This document shows, in pieces, positions 1-11,418 of a stretch of DNA of 64,000 bases (the first letter of the stretch is position 1; each line of letters begins with the position of its first letter). Made by a program: the position numbers and the translations under genes. The stretch is from positions 33,050,549 to 33,114,548 of the forward strand of contig OX621234.1 of assembly GCA_951640165.1 (NCBI GenBank), written 5' to 3'. The notes under the pieces are model-generated. The model worked only from the letters and a program-made list of their open reading frames with translations, had not been told where the DNA came from and ran no database searches. The stretch comes from Pseudoips prasinana. Taxonomy: Eukaryota > Arthropoda > Insecta > Lepidoptera > Nolidae.

Positions 1-603
1 TTCAATGTGGACCGAACGTTTGGACTGTAGTGAATACGACTGTGTGTCTGACTCCGATAACATGTTTAAAAATCGTAGACTGTTAGGAATAAGATGGTGA
101 ATAAGTGTCATACTAACCTGAGCTAGTAAACAACGCGCCGAACGTAGGTCTCTTTTGGCGTAAGATGCAACAATGGCCAGTTGAGACGCTGCCTCATGGT
201 GTTTCCTAAGCTTCAGTAGATATAACGCATGGTTATACCGCGCCTACGATCAAAACCCATTTATGTAAGCAAATTAAGGTATAGAAGCAAAATACAATCA
301 ATATAACATACAAAAACTATCTCTCATATCTCTATAATAATATGTAGATATCAACAGTCGTGACAGTTCAATGCCCCGGTCATAAGAACGTTCTTCCAAA
401 ATATTATTATTATCGCTTAAGTAGCATCGTGACGTGCGTTGTTTTTGTATAGAGGTGAGATATATATGAAGCGAGTGGAGTAATCACGTTATATAAATAA
501 ATGCGTATTTCTTACCACGGGAGACATGGGGACACGTGAGCTCTTCTGGTGTCCGTCGGTGAGTAGGCCGTATTCAACTGCGAACAACGAAATATAGTCG
601 ATA
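1..603. other. No recognisable gene or repeat
   Basis: AT-rich DNA with only short open frames. I see no splice-bounded exon, tRNA-like fold or familiar repeat before the SINE that begins near 604. Confidence 0.5.
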
Positions 604-870
604 TCAGTCACGGCGGCCAAACTAAATGTAGACTAGCCATCTGCGCGTGTTTGCGCAAACACAGGGGCACCTTCTATTCCATCACTCTCATGAGGTTAGG
701 TACAGGACAGACGGCTTTAGGTGTCATCCGAGGCTCGGGGGTGTGAAACTGCTAACTCCCAGACTTCGGGCTAATATTGAGAAATTTTCTTAACAGAAAA
801 TTCCCAAAATGACTTCTAAGCCGACCCGGGATTTGAACCCCGGACCTCACCAACCAGTCATTGTTATTGT
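604..870 (-). mobile_element. tRNA-derived SINE, group C
   Basis: Read on the minus strand, the head near 830-850 carries a box B-like stretch (complement of gggatttgaaccccgg). The body contains agtgcccctgtgtttgcgc-like text and a ggccgcc block near 610. The same body recurs at 5,580-5,878 (minus) and in part at 33,775-33,915 (plus), so it is an interspersed family. The family name is not known to me. Confidence 0.55.
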
Positions 871-1041
871 ACATGTATGTACCTAGGCATCCCCTCATTT
901 TCAATTGGATTTTCAGACATGGATTTTTTCTAACTTTGGATAAAAGCGATTCATTCGAATCAGAAATGCATTACTATTAATTTATATTAGATACTAATGC
1001 CTGTTATTTATTTAGAGTATTTTTCTTTATTATTCTATAGT

Positions 1042-1270
1042 AATGTAGGTAATAGCTCGTAGAGCCGACGGCCGCTGGGGCAGAAAGGTTCTCGAGTGGC
1101 GACCACGAACCGGAAGACGCCGCGTGGGCAGGCCCCCTACAAGATCTTGTGAGGGTCGCAGGAAATCGCTGGATGAGGATAGCGTAAGACCGGCAGTTGT
1201 GGAGATCATTGGGGGAAGCCTTTGTCCAGCGGTGGGAGTCTTTCGGCTGATATGATGATGATGATAGTAA
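1042..1270 (+). mobile_element. 3' end of an RTE-like non-LTR retrotransposon (tail group X)
   Basis: The plus strand encodes a broken C-terminal reverse-transcriptase tail ending in DRQLWRSLGEAFVQRW, followed by the stop codon and a (TGATGA)n microsatellite, the typical 3' end of RTE-like elements. A frameshift near 1,140 and one stop show it is dead. Related pieces lie at 33,056-33,320 (plus) and 33,500-33,690 (minus). It is a 5'-truncated copy. Confidence 0.6.
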
Positions 1271-2067
1271 TGTAATGTGTTGTAAATGTGTTCGTTGTGG
1301 GATCGAAGACAGTTAAAACGATTCCCCCGGGACATGCTTGGGTCTCACCGCTCAGTGTCAATCCATTGTGTGCCACTGTTGATCCTGGTTTACAGGAGTT
1401 GCAGTAGTGGGTAAGAGTGTAGGACTAGAGCCGATGAAAAAAAATAGTAACGTAACTTTATGGTTACACTTTGTTGTGTATTTTAGAATACGCCCGTGTT
1501 CTTTCGTATTTAAGTAAAGCCATTTTAATTTGTGATTATATAAACATTACGTCTTTAGTCACCTGATATCACGCTTCTTACCGAACCTTTTCCATTTCCA
1601 TCATGTACTCGATCGAAAAGGAAAGAAGTTACGTTTCAGTTATGCGAACGAAATTGAACAAAGAAGCCTCATATATCTTGTGACATTTTGTCCACAGGTC
1701 CACAGCGGTACATAATACGAAGTTACATAACAGCGACGGAGTCAGAGTTTGTGTTACATTATGTAATAGCGGTGTGAGTTACGAGCGGGCAGCGTGTTGC
1801 TAGTCTAGGTGGTAAGCGAGCCAAGGTCGCGACCACTACTATACTTACGTGAACCAGCTACGGCGATTTATTACTAAACTTGTTATTTAAGTGTCAGCGA
1901 GTATGTTTGTTAATCTGTTTTAACCGACTTGCGAAAGAGGACGTTATGTTACGCAGTTTCTCCGTAGTAAACCGATTTTGATGCTTTCTTTATTAAAGTT
2001 ACAGTCAGCTGTGCGTCTTATAACCGAGATCAAAATAAGGTTATTAATACGAGATAATGTTTTATTT
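1271..2067. other. Unassigned AT-rich DNA
   Basis: No convincing coding frame or familiar repeat seen. Confidence 0.4.
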
Positions 2068-2275
2068 TTTTTAACCCACGACGCAAAGAAGGGGAGTAAT
2101 GAATTTGACGTCGATGTCTGTATGTCAGTGTGTTTCTGTCTGTCTGTCAGTATGTTTGTGGCCTCGTAGCTCTCAAACGGATGTACCGATTTCAATGCGG
2201 TTGTTGTCATTTGAAAGGCATTTCCCTTATAATTAAAGTTGGCAGCGGGGGTTTAGGTTATGCAAGCATTTTATA
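2068..2275 (+). repeat. Interspersed repeat with cccacgacgcaaag motif
   Basis: The block opens with acccacgacgcaaagaagg and continues with a tctgtctgtctgtc run and ctctcaaacggatg. I recognise this as a repetitive motif in lepidopteran DNA, but no second copy is clear in this window and I cannot give its class. Confidence 0.35.
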
Positions 2276-4218
2276 CAATTTATCAGTTGTTTGTGTATCA
2301 ACTTCATTAATATTTTTTTATAGTTGACCCATATAAAAATCTATTTTTATATCGGTTCAATGTTTTATTTTAAACAGAAGTAATAGGAAGTCACTGGTAA
2401 ACGTATTGAAAAATGCTCTATAATAGCAGATATCTGTTCGTCATGAGAGGTGGAAAGAGGCACGAAGGGTTAACTACCGCGCAAGGACACGTCTTTGTAT
2501 GATCAGAAGATTCTTATACATCGCTAAATTTTTAAAGTAATTGGTGCACTATTCAATGTCATGAAATATTTTTCTACTATCGACCGTATAAAAAGTAGAG
2601 AAAAAAATTTGTTGTGTTCCTTTTGACAGCGCCAAATAAAGGTGAAATAAGGTAAAAAAAAATAGAGAATCAATACTTAAAGACTTAGGTATGCTTATTT
2701 ATTGCGTGTTATGGCGCTCCGTATCGTTTTAAATATTTGTGGCGTTGGCGTACTGTGTATGTTTTCATTTGTCATGTATCTGTGACAATGTCTTTCAAAA
2801 GGTTAATTAAATGACTTATTCTGCGTACATAACGTACAATATCTCTTATTGACACTATCTTCTATGTACGCTAGGCGCCATTTAAATAGAAATGTTATTT
2901 ATTAAACCAATTATATCAACATGATTATACTCAGGTATTGGGTATTATCAAGTCGATGTCTTCATGGAATCAACCATATTTGCATACTAAACATGGTTTT
3001 GAAGCAACACGTGTTGAAGCAATAATTTTATTGCTACTTGGATGTTCGTCATAAAACAATTTACTAAGATTGGTAAAGAAAATGTTATATAAATCGCTGG
3101 TGGCTCGTGCATTACACAACGTATTGTTCACAATTGTATCATTCAAGTTCGTAGCCACACGGTTGACAACGACCTAAGCTTTTCATGATCAATCCTATAT
3201 AACGTTAAGATTGTTACGTATTTAATATTATATAATATACACTTAAGACTGGCGGGAAGATAATGTGACGAAACTTTGTGCACACTGTTATGTATATTGG
3301 ACGCAACGGCAATATACTTCAACCAAGAAAACCAACCTTATTGAGCAAGTTATAAAGACGCTTTTTAGGTCAGCGCTTCTATCAACGTAACGCTAAAATG
3401 CATGGACAACGTTCAATAGTGCATTAACACTTTCAAGTTCTTATTCCTGAACTACAGAGCGTTCAGAGAAAAACCAAAATAGAATGAAAGGGACTAAAAT
3501 AACCCTTTATAATTTGGAAATTTTAATGTACAACCGGAGAATAGTCATTTGTTAAAATTGTCTCTAATCTTGTAACTGTAAGTCCCTAACTAATTAGGCG
3601 CGAAATAATTATAGTCTTCGTTATATTACTACAGTGGCTACTTTGAAATATGTTTATGCTTGTCAACAATAGTTTACACATACCACAGGCTGTCACAACA
3701 TATGTCCGATGAATAGCATATGACAGTAAATGGTACATAAAAATGCCTCGGTATTAGAAAGGCATAAGAAAATCCAGATTTGCTACATGAAACTGCTACT
3801 ACACTATGAACGCACTCATCTTGATTGCTGATTTATCTTTATTTTGTTTGCGAATTCGTCATTGTTTCAAAGAAATATTATTTGTATACGCATACTTAAA
3901 GGAGCTATGCGTTGACATAGTCAGTATCCTATTGGAGGAAATTAATTCCATCCATAGTCTCCAATTATGAAAAGCCGATTGCACTAGTACTATACTTTAA
4001 GATGCGTGCCTTATAAAAATATTAAACCAGCATCCTTACAAGATAAGAGAAGCCTATTGCAAAGGCAATTAGAGTAATCAAGAGGAAATTAATATTTTCA
4101 AAAATATTATTATATGTATCTGTTCGTGCAGGATAGTTAATGAATCTATCTGCCAAATTAACTAAACAACTTGTAAGTCATCAGTCCGTATGCAGTCTAT
4201 AAAAAAACATTCGTCGAC
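2276..4218. other. Unassigned AT-rich DNA
   Basis: About 1.9 kb with many stops in all frames. The short minus-strand open frame at 2,970-3,158 has no recognisable domain. Nothing else seen. Confidence 0.4.
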
Positions 4219-4455
4219 TAGCCTGTTGATCTAGTGGTTAGATGACCTGACTGCTAAGCCCGAGGTCGTGGGTTCGATGGCCCCATGACAGACCTTTATG
4301 TGATTGGCACGATTATTTATTGCCTCTGCGTGTTATTTATAAATTTTATGTACTTTGAAATATATAATCATGTTTATCACTTGTCTGGTACAGGCTCTGC
4401 CTAGTAAGGAATCAGATGGCAGCGTGTTATTTGTTCCAGTATGTTTATGTATTAT
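4219..4455 (+). mobile_element. tRNA-derived SINE, group A
   Basis: The head gcctgttgatctagtggtt resembles a tRNA 5' half with box A, and ggtcgtgggttcgatggcc is a box B-like sequence. The 3' part has the ctctgccta...gatcagatgg-type tail found in other group A copies (7,257; 12,595; 20,601; 23,041; 30,484). The tRNA-like fold is degenerate, so this is a SINE and not a tRNA gene. Confidence 0.65.
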
Positions 4456-5349
4456 ATAATTATAAAGGTGCGTGCGTAATTTTTTAACCGACTGACTGAA
4501 GTCCAAATTGGGTAGAAGATCTAGCTCGTTCTATAATTCTCACAAGGACGAAGCAATCATTGGCAATTGGGCAAAATGTAGCTGCTAACTTTGAAAGTAA
4601 ATTATTCTCATGGATGGAATAAACGTAAAATTTTTTTTTTTCGTAAATAAGCAAAAATGTATCAAATTTCTGAACTTTTTCGTTCAATTACTGCTTTTTT
4701 TTAGTTCTTTCCATTCCTAAGTGTCAAAATGACGTAAAACGGTGTTATATTAATGCAAATATGAACCATATTAAAACCTATATTTAAATGTACTCGCTAG
4801 CTTATTTTCGCAACTTTATACTCGCTTACATTTAGTAAAAATCATGGCTTAAACCGTCATAGAGTACTAGTGTCCAATGTCCATCGAAATAATCAGGGAT
4901 ATAGTACGATCTCATTCAAGCTTAAACAACCCGATCCCTAATTGGATTCAAGTCACATGATAACCCATCATCGGGTCGGAACAACCTCCAATATCTGACG
5001 TGTCTCGGTCATGTGGTAGAAAGTTCTTACATGAAGTATAACTCGTCAGAGGGTTCCAGAATCTGACACTGTCCCATCATCAGAGAAGGCAAGACATTTA
5101 TGCTTCTATTAAGATCTCGTCAACTCTGATATAACCTGATTATATAAGTCCTTGTTACTACCTACATAAATATGGTTACCTAATTAACAAATACTTTAAG
5201 CCGCAACAAGTAATTCTATACATTTTTGTAAAGAAATAAAATTCTTACAGCTTCCTTTACAAATTATATGAAACTTTTACAAATTACATGGAACTTTTTC
5301 ATAACATTCTGATGTAATGTGTTTATTCAATAACTTTATTTGTTTTTTT
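4456..5349. other. Unassigned AT-rich DNA
   Basis: No gene seen. Near 5,258-5,300 a short direct repeat occurs (tttacaaatta followed by atgaaac or atggaac). Confidence 0.4.
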
Positions 5350-5572
5350 TTTGTTTTTAAAAGACAACGCCCGCATTAGGGAATTTAATCCCTGTGTCGC
5401 GGGGTACTTTACAAACATAAAATATATTAGACGGACACAAATTACACCCAGACTCAGAACAACTATTTATGGGTCACACAAATAATTGTCCGGCGCGGGA
5501 CTCGAACCCGCAACACAAAGCGGTGAGGCGACTGTCTAAGCCGCTGCACCACACGTGCAGATCGTAGGTATA
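5350..5572 (-). mobile_element. tRNA-derived SINE, group B, near full length
   Basis: On the minus strand the tRNA-like head (near 5,490-5,560) has box A- and B-like blocks, including gcgggttcgagtcccgcgcc. The body has gtgacccataaatagttgtt and the 3' part gtaaagtaccccgcgacac, ending in gcgggcgttgtctttt. Other copies: 10,005-10,255, 19,815-19,905 and 25,190-25,370. Confidence 0.7.
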
Positions 5573-5579
5573 TGTCCTT

Positions 5580-5878
5580 ATGGTCGCATTGCGGCCATGG
5601 CGGCCTCAATGAAGACCAGCTAGCTATCTGCGCGCGACATATACATACATAGTGCGCAAGCGTGTGCGCAACTCATGATCCAACGGGACGGGCTAGTCGC
5701 CTCGACCGGAAAGAGATAAGGTGCAGGACCGACGTTTTGAGTGCTCTCCCGAGGCATGGCCTCCGGATAAGGGTATCTCGAGAGTTTCGCGATACATATA
5801 AATCCCAATGTTATTGGGCCACCCGGGATTCGAACTTAAGATATCAGTGGTTAAACACGCTAGTGCTATACTAACGAG
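5580..5878 (-). mobile_element. tRNA-derived SINE, group C
   Basis: Second copy of the group at 604-870: a gcggcc block at the low end, a ctatctgcgcgcgacat body, and a minus-strand tRNA-like head with ccgggattcgaac near 5,822-5,835. The short open frames here are shadows of the repeat. Confidence 0.55.
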
Positions 5879-6251
5879 ACAGTTTAATATACTGCCAGTA
5901 AGTAGTTCTCAAATATACCGTGGCTTTTACGTTACACTTTGTACGCACGACTTTTGAATTCGTTATTGGCTCGTCAACCTGAATAACTTACATAATCGAA
6001 GGGTTTACGTAAAGGTCACGCGTTGTTACGGTTGCTCTTATGTCATAGGGATTACATCCCTTGTGTAACACTTTGAGGCCATATTAACATCATATATAAT
6101 GTTATGATCGATGCAGATATGTATGTGCCTATGTTTATCTGATTTCATACATAATGTGATACAAAACTATTGAATAATAATTATTGTTTTCAAATGTTTA
6201 CAACCGACTTCAACATTTATTAATAAGCGATTTTAACTTAATTTATATTTT

Positions 6252-6858
6252 AGGGTTCCGTACCCGAGCAAGACGTACGACTGTCAGACAAGTCAGACTT
6301 TATATTTAACTTATTTAAACATGAAATTGTAAATTAACGTAAATATCATAGTTCCAACGGTGCTGCAATTGATAGCAGCAGGCAGTAGTCACATGCTAAT
6401 TAACTCAATAAAAAAAAAGCAGTTAGACGGGCTGTCCGTCTGACTGCTTTTCTATCTATAATAATCTAAAAATATAAATTATATCGAAATGTAAAAATAT
6501 AAATTACGAGTCTTAGTAATAGGATAGTTAATGAATATATCTGTATAGTGTCTCTCCTTTTACTAAGACTCCGCTTTCCGTCTGATTGTCACCAGGCAAT
6601 TTTTCATGTATCACATGAAGCGTGATAGCTAGACAGTTAACATTTTTCACAGATGATGATGCATTTCTGTTACCACTTAACAACAAATAGGTACTAAAAA
6701 CATAATAAAATAAATATTTAAGGAAACCTCCCATGCTACAAACGTAGTTTTGTTGCAGTTTCCCGATATTAGCCTTAAAAAGAAGTTGTTTCGCCAAATA
6801 ATAGTACGGAACCCCTCGCGAGCAAATTCGAAACGTACTTGGGAATTATTTTTTAATT
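6252..6858 (+). repeat. Repeat D copy, interrupted
   Basis: Begins with tagggttccgtaccc, and later carries taagactccgctttccgtc, caccaggc, gcgtgatagctagacag and a decayed tail (gtacttgggaatt). These blocks match the repeat at 29,041-29,312. Between about 6,290 and 6,530 is unrelated DNA plus a hairpin at 6,416-6,450, so this copy has been rearranged. Confidence 0.5.
6416..6450. repeat. Short-spacer inverted duplication
   Basis: 15-bp arms (6,416-6,430 and 6,436-6,450) with one mismatch and a 5-nt spacer, inside repeat D text. Confidence 0.75.
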
Positions 6859-7256
6859 CGATAGAGAATATCGAATAAAAAAAGAAATACCATATTCTGT
6901 TTCCTAAAACTAACAATGGCGTATCTGTAGAATTTAGTCTATGAACAGAACCTGTTGGACCTCGCAGTAAATCCTCAGAAGATGAGACAATTATGATATA
7001 ATATCATGAATTAAAATTAAAGAAATATATAACTGAAGGTAAGTTTTCACCTATATTTTATTGATGAGACCTTAAAATATAGCATCATAGTTATATAGCA
7101 TCTGCTTGCGAAATACGCTGTGATTTTATTATGACTGGCATAAGTTCGGCTGTTATAACATGGGACGTAATAATATTTGTTGCGAAATTATAAAACTGAT
7201 GTTGCTTTCATATATAAATTTAACTTCAGATTCATATTCGACTAGATTCATATTTA
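6859..7256. other. Unassigned AT-rich DNA
   Basis: No recognisable gene or repeat. A GTAAGT at 7,039 (plus) has no coding frame before it. Confidence 0.4.
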
Positions 7257-7485
7257 CGGGACGGTGGGCGTCGTGGTAAATGCTTAGTTTTCACGCCGCA
7301 GGTCGTGGGTTCGATTCCCACCCAGGACAGATATTTGTGTGCATAAACATATCTGTTTCTCCTGAGTCTGTGTGCAATGATCTATATAAGCATGTATTTA
7401 CAAAATATATATAATATATCAGTTATCTGGTTTCCATAGTAACTACAAGCTCTGCTTAGTTTGGGATGAGGTTTGGGATCATCAT
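7257..7485 (+). mobile_element. tRNA-derived SINE, group A
   Basis: The head includes ggtcgtgggttcgattccca (box B) followed by cccaggacagat. The 3' part is atatcagttatctggtttcc and acaagctctgcttagtttgg. Very similar to the copy at 20,601-20,830. Confidence 0.7.
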
Positions 7486-7621
7486 ATAGAAATTTAATTT
7501 GATAATAATAATGTTTTCACAATCACCTTATTAAATAACTACTATATATTTGGTGTCTGTTTATTGAGTTGTTTGTAATATCCATTGAGTTCTATTTTGG
7601 TGGTTCAGAATTTCATATTAT

Positions 7622-7880
7622 TATGTTCAGAGGCGGTCAAAGCCAGTTTCTTTTCGGTCCTTAAGATCGGCGATGTTAGGTACCTAGTCATATAGATGGG
7701 TGACCCCGCTGAAGTCGTTCAATTTCTGAGCATGCTTCGGATGGCACGTTATGCTGTTGTCCCCAGTAGTCATTAGACAACAGTCGTTAAGTCATGTCAG
7801 TGGCCAGCTGCACAGCTATGACCACTCCGACACTAGGGTGGCTACTGCCCATATGATAAAGAAGACTTCAAATGAGGATT
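7622..7880 (+). repeat. Interspersed repeat with 5S rRNA-like head
   Basis: The stretch near 7,680-7,710 (gtacctagtcatatagatgggtgacc region) resembles the internal promoter part of 5S rRNA. It is followed by ggatggcacgtta, cagtcgtta and ggccagctgc blocks that I recall from a common lepidopteran repeat. This would fit a 5S-derived SINE. The 5S link is inferred from a short stretch only. Confidence 0.4.
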
Positions 7881-9184
7881 ATTTTTTTCTATACAATTTA
7901 CAAGAGTGGTTATGTGAAGTTCAGACTAATTTATCAGTTTATTCTTAATATGTATTTTTTCTGTTTAAATAATGTTTTTATTTCATACATATCAAAGTTA
8001 AAAGCTCGTTTATAAAATTTATTTTGGCCCAAGAAATTAGCCCCTTTGAGATAATAGGTAGATAAGGTATCTGTATCTTTACATAAACGTAGCTAGGTGT
8101 AATTTATTTTTATCACTTTTTGTACAAGTTTAGTTAACACTGTATTTACACTTTTTTTTCTCCACTTTACAGGATTACGCCTTCTATATCGATCAAAATT
8201 CAAACCACTTTTTGCATGTTCTGTGTGTATGATATTTTGTTATTATTCCACTCTTTTAATGTATCCGAGTTAGTGTTAGGCTACGGCTAAGAAAATGCAA
8301 TAAGTATGTGTTTACAAAAGTAAAATAGTGTATGTAATATATAGAGACAGGTGGACCGTATGTTCGATTGGGGCCTTCCAAATATAAAAGCATAATAGTA
8401 CTGTTATACGAATTACAGAGCACAATTTTATAAGATATGAGTTCGTTATTTATTAAAGGTAAGTACAATAGGCGGTATTATCGGCGTCAGCGATATCTTT
8501 CAGACAACCTTTAGTTGGACAAGAGATTGGAGGGCATTGAGAGCATAATACGAGATATCTGAATAATAGTGTTAACCTTTTATTTTCAATCAAGTCATAA
8601 CAAAAGTAGCTTGTGAAACGAACAGGAGACGTGCAACTCGTAGAAAAGATTGCGAATGGGAAGAAAGAATAGCATTATGTGCACCGTTCTTTGTAATATT
8701 TCTCAGAATCTATATTAGATCACAGAATACAGAAATATAAATCATCAATCAACATTGCCGCTTTGCTAACGCAAACAAATCTGAATTTTGTAATCGACTT
8801 TTAGTTTTTTATGTAAGTACATCATGTTGTAATTGCTATTATAAGCCAACATATTGCACCGTTATTTATTTATATAATCGTGTGGAGAGAACGTACAACC
8901 GGGACTGTCCGAAGTACGGATCGTTCAGAATTTATATCATTTCGACGGTCACCCTGGACCACATCTGTAGACGGGTAGCGTCTATGTGGTTAACCTCGTT
9001 TACTGTTCCATTTATGCCAATTATGTAAACCCTGCATAAGTATCTAAATAGACCCTAGTGTTCAGCTTGTGAGTAATCGCGGTGTTTCGTACATTCAAGA
9101 CGTATATAACGTAACCTGCGACCCGACGCGGGTTCTCCATTGCATTGCCGACAATGTGGTTATATAAGAGCAATGTAACAAACA
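7881..9184. other. Unassigned AT-rich DNA
   Basis: No gene or familiar repeat recognised in this 1.3-kb stretch. Confidence 0.4.
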
Positions 9185-9315
9185 AATGGCCGATTTACAT
9201 AATAGCCTTGCGGCGCGCGATTATCGTCGCAACGCAACGCCCACGCCGCAGCGCGACTTGCTACGGGGCGCGAGCGTAGCCGCCTCTATCATCTCGAGAC
9301 ACACAAGGCGGTGTA
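9185..9315. promoter_or_regulatory. GC-rich, CpG-dense island
   Basis: About 130 bp much richer in CG dinucleotides than its surroundings (gcggcgcgcgattatcgtcg and following). Such islands in AT-rich insect DNA often mark a promoter or 5' untranslated exon. No linked coding exon was found, so the role is a guess. Confidence 0.25.
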
Positions 9316-9660
9316 TTCTTTTTTTTTCTAAATTCGGTAAATAAGCCTAAGCTTCCTCCCCTCGTCGATAAAATGTGGCGACAGTTCTGACACCGTTATC
9401 GCTTCTGGCTGGAGGTACTTCCACAATACACCGAATTTACGCAATACTCTTCTATCTCCTACATCTGTGTCATCATAGCTCCCATACTGATGAACTGACT
9501 TCAGTGAAGACGGAAATATATTAATTACACACTACGATTGTAAATTGAAAATAAAACCACCAGGTACCTATATGTGCCCGAAAGGCTTAGCGTATGCTGC
9601 GGATGACCAATGATTGGTCGATTTTCACCCAAAGTGACTCGCGGACATATGTATGTAAGA

Positions 9661-9705
9661 CTAGCGGCCCGCCCGAATTTCGCACGGGCAGATAGAAAGA
9701 TAATT
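9661..9705 (-). mobile_element. Helitron 3' end fragment
   Basis: Starts with ctagcggcccgcccgaattt. On the minus strand this is a GC-rich 3' end closing in CTAG, the usual Helitron terminus. It abuts repeat D. Confidence 0.45.
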
Positions 9706-9868
9706 AATAAAACCGGCCAAGTGCGAGTCGGACACACGCCATTATCTATAAAACGAGCAATAAATTCACGTTTGTTGTAAGGGAGCCCCCTTAAATATTT
9801 ATTTTATTTTGTTTTTTAGTATTTGTTCTTATAGCGGCAAGAGAAATACATCATCTGTGAAAATTTCT
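9706..9868 (-). repeat. Repeat D fragment
   Basis: Minus-strand tail: aaaaccggccaagtgcgagt, then aattcacgtttgttgtaagg and agaaatacatcatctgtgaa, matching the 3' half of 29,041-29,312. It stops where a plus-strand Helitron tail begins. Confidence 0.55.
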
Positions 9869-9978
9869 AAGTGGTCGGGTCAACATATAGGCTACATATT
9901 ATCACGCTATCACCTACGGGGGAGAAGCTGTGATAATTTATAAAATTTAACGCGGGTAAAACCGCGGGGCACAGCTAG
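9869..9978 (+). mobile_element. Non-autonomous Helitron, 3' part
   Basis: Contains gtcgggtcaacatata, gctgtgataatttataaaat and gcgggtaaaaccgcggggca, ending CTAG at 9,975-9,978 followed by T, which is the expected 3' end. The same tail is at 62,345-62,451. Confidence 0.6.
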
Positions 9979-10004
9979 TATATAAATATGTTTACAGTAG
10001 TTGC

Positions 10005-10255
10005 CATATTACGGGCGTGTGGCGACTAAGACAGTCGCCTCGCCGCTTCGTGTCCTGGGTTTGATTCCCGCGCCGACAACTTATTTGTGTGACCCATAAA
10101 TAGTTGTTCTGAGTCTGTTTGTAATTTGTGTCGGTCTATTGTATGTTTGTAAAGTACCCCGCGACACAGGGATTAGATTTACTAGTGTAACATCCACACT
10201 AGTAAATCTAATCCCTGTGTCGCGGGGTACTTTACAAACATAAAAACGTCTTTAA
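10005..10255 (+). mobile_element. tRNA-derived SINE, group B, carrying a fold-back
   Basis: tRNA-like head gtggcgactaagacagtcgc with box B-like ggtttgattcccgcgcc, body gacccataaatagttgttct, then gtaaagtaccccgcgacac. Compared with the copy at 5,350-5,572, the 3' end is disrupted by a 47-bp inverted duplication at 10,142-10,242. Confidence 0.7.
10142..10242. repeat. 47-bp perfect inverted duplication, 7-nt spacer
   Basis: Arms 10,142-10,188 and 10,196-10,242 are perfect reverse complements; the spacer is aacatcc. The left arm is the native SINE 3' part and the right arm is its inverted copy. It is the longest fold-back in the window. Confidence 0.95.
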
Positions 10256-10269
10256 AAAAAAGAAAATAT

Positions 10270-10395
10270 ATGCCTAATTTGGGATCAGATGGCAATGTCT
10301 TGGTTGTCCAAAGATATTTATATATAATTTATAAAACTAATTTGGGATCAGATGACAAGGTATTGGTTGTCCTAAGATATGTATTTAATATTTAT
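10270..10395 (+). repeat. Two tandem SINE group A 3' tails
   Basis: The block aatttgggatcagatgg...ggttgtcc occurs near 10,276-10,327 and again near 10,339-10,390, head to tail. It is the group A SINE terminus, so a tail was duplicated or two truncated copies landed side by side. Confidence 0.55.
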
Positions 10396-10732
10396 ATAAC
10401 GAAGTCATATAACGACTATAAGTATAAGCAGCTTACGGATGCTCGTAACACCCGCGGCATTACTCGAGCATTGTCGAATCTTAGAAACATTTGTACTCCT
10501 CCAATATCTCACTTATTAGGACATGACACATGTCATGAAGCCTATAAAACAGCAGTACCTTTTCATCAGTACTTTCACGTTGTGACCGAACGGCTATCAA
10601 TATTTACATTTGCAACTAAATGAGTGAGATAGCAATACGAAGGATTAATTTCAACAATATAAACAAGCATTACAGATTACGACAGATACGGACTAAGACA
10701 GGTATTTATCCCGATTTTAGACTTGCCCAACA
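10396..10732. other. Unassigned DNA with open frame
   Basis: A plus-strand frame runs 10,270-10,623 but begins in SINE tail sequence and has no recognisable domain. I treat it as chance. Confidence 0.35.
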
Positions 10733-10915
10733 TCACAATTATATTATAAAGGCGAAAGTTTGTAATTGTGTGCGTGTGTATGTTTGTTACTTCTTCACGC
10801 AAAAACTACCGAACGGATATTGATGAAACTTTGTAGTAATATAGCTTATATATCCGAATGAAACATAGGCTATAATTTATAACGTTAAACGCGGGTAAAA
10901 CCGGGGCACATCTAG
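10733..10915 (+). mobile_element. Short non-autonomous Helitron
   Basis: 5' end TC at 10,733 preceded by A, then attatattataaaggcgaaag and ttcacgcaaaaactaccg. 3' end has gcgggtaaaaccggggcaca and closes in CTAG (10,912-10,915) followed by T. These are Helitron termini with insertion between A and T. No Rep/helicase is encoded. Confidence 0.65.
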
Positions 10916-11187
10916 TTATTTATAATAATATGCAATCAGGCAATATATAAAATTGGAGACACGAAAATAAACAACATTGAACATAATAAACATCAACAGT
11001 AAAACAAAGAAAACAAAATATTTCGCAAGCAACAAATATTATGCGACATATATTATGTATACGAGTACATATATACAAGGTGTAAAATAAATAATGTAAG
11101 TAACTTAAAGAGCGATATCCGCCCGCGAAGCAGAACTAATTAAACAAAACCAGTTAAAAAACGAAAACATTTTTGTGGCTTCCCCAT

Positions 11188-11228
11188 CTTTTGCATTTAT
11201 AATATTAGTAATATTATAAATGCAAAAG
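11188..11228. repeat. 19-bp perfect inverted duplication, 3-nt spacer
   Basis: Arms 11,188-11,206 and 11,210-11,228, perfect, spacer agt, at the 5' end of a Helitron. Confidence 0.9.
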
Positions 11229-11291
11229 TTTGTGAGAATAGATGTGTGGATGTACGGATGGTTGCTACTCTTTCACGCAAAATCTATTGAA

Positions 11292-11354
11292 CGGATTTTG
11301 ATGAAACTTTGTAGTAATATAAGCTATATTGCTACAAAGTTTCACCAAAATCTG
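11292..11354. repeat. 29-bp inverted duplication, 5-nt spacer
   Basis: Arms 11,292-11,320 and 11,326-11,354 with three mismatches, spacer aagct. The left arm is conserved Helitron sequence, so the right arm is the later copy. Confidence 0.85.
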
Positions 11355-11418
11355 AATAACATGTAGGCTATAATTTATAAAGCTCAATCACGCGGGTGAA
11401 ACCGCGGGGCGCAGCTAG

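Larger units (their letters stand above)
11188..11418 (+). mobile_element. Short non-autonomous Helitron with two fold-backs
   Basis: Carries ctttcacgcaaaatctattg, gcgggtgaaaccgcggggcg and a CTAG end (11,415-11,418). The 5' end has been turned into a hairpin (11,188-11,228) and the middle carries a second one (11,292-11,354). Same family as 10,733-10,915. Confidence 0.6.
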
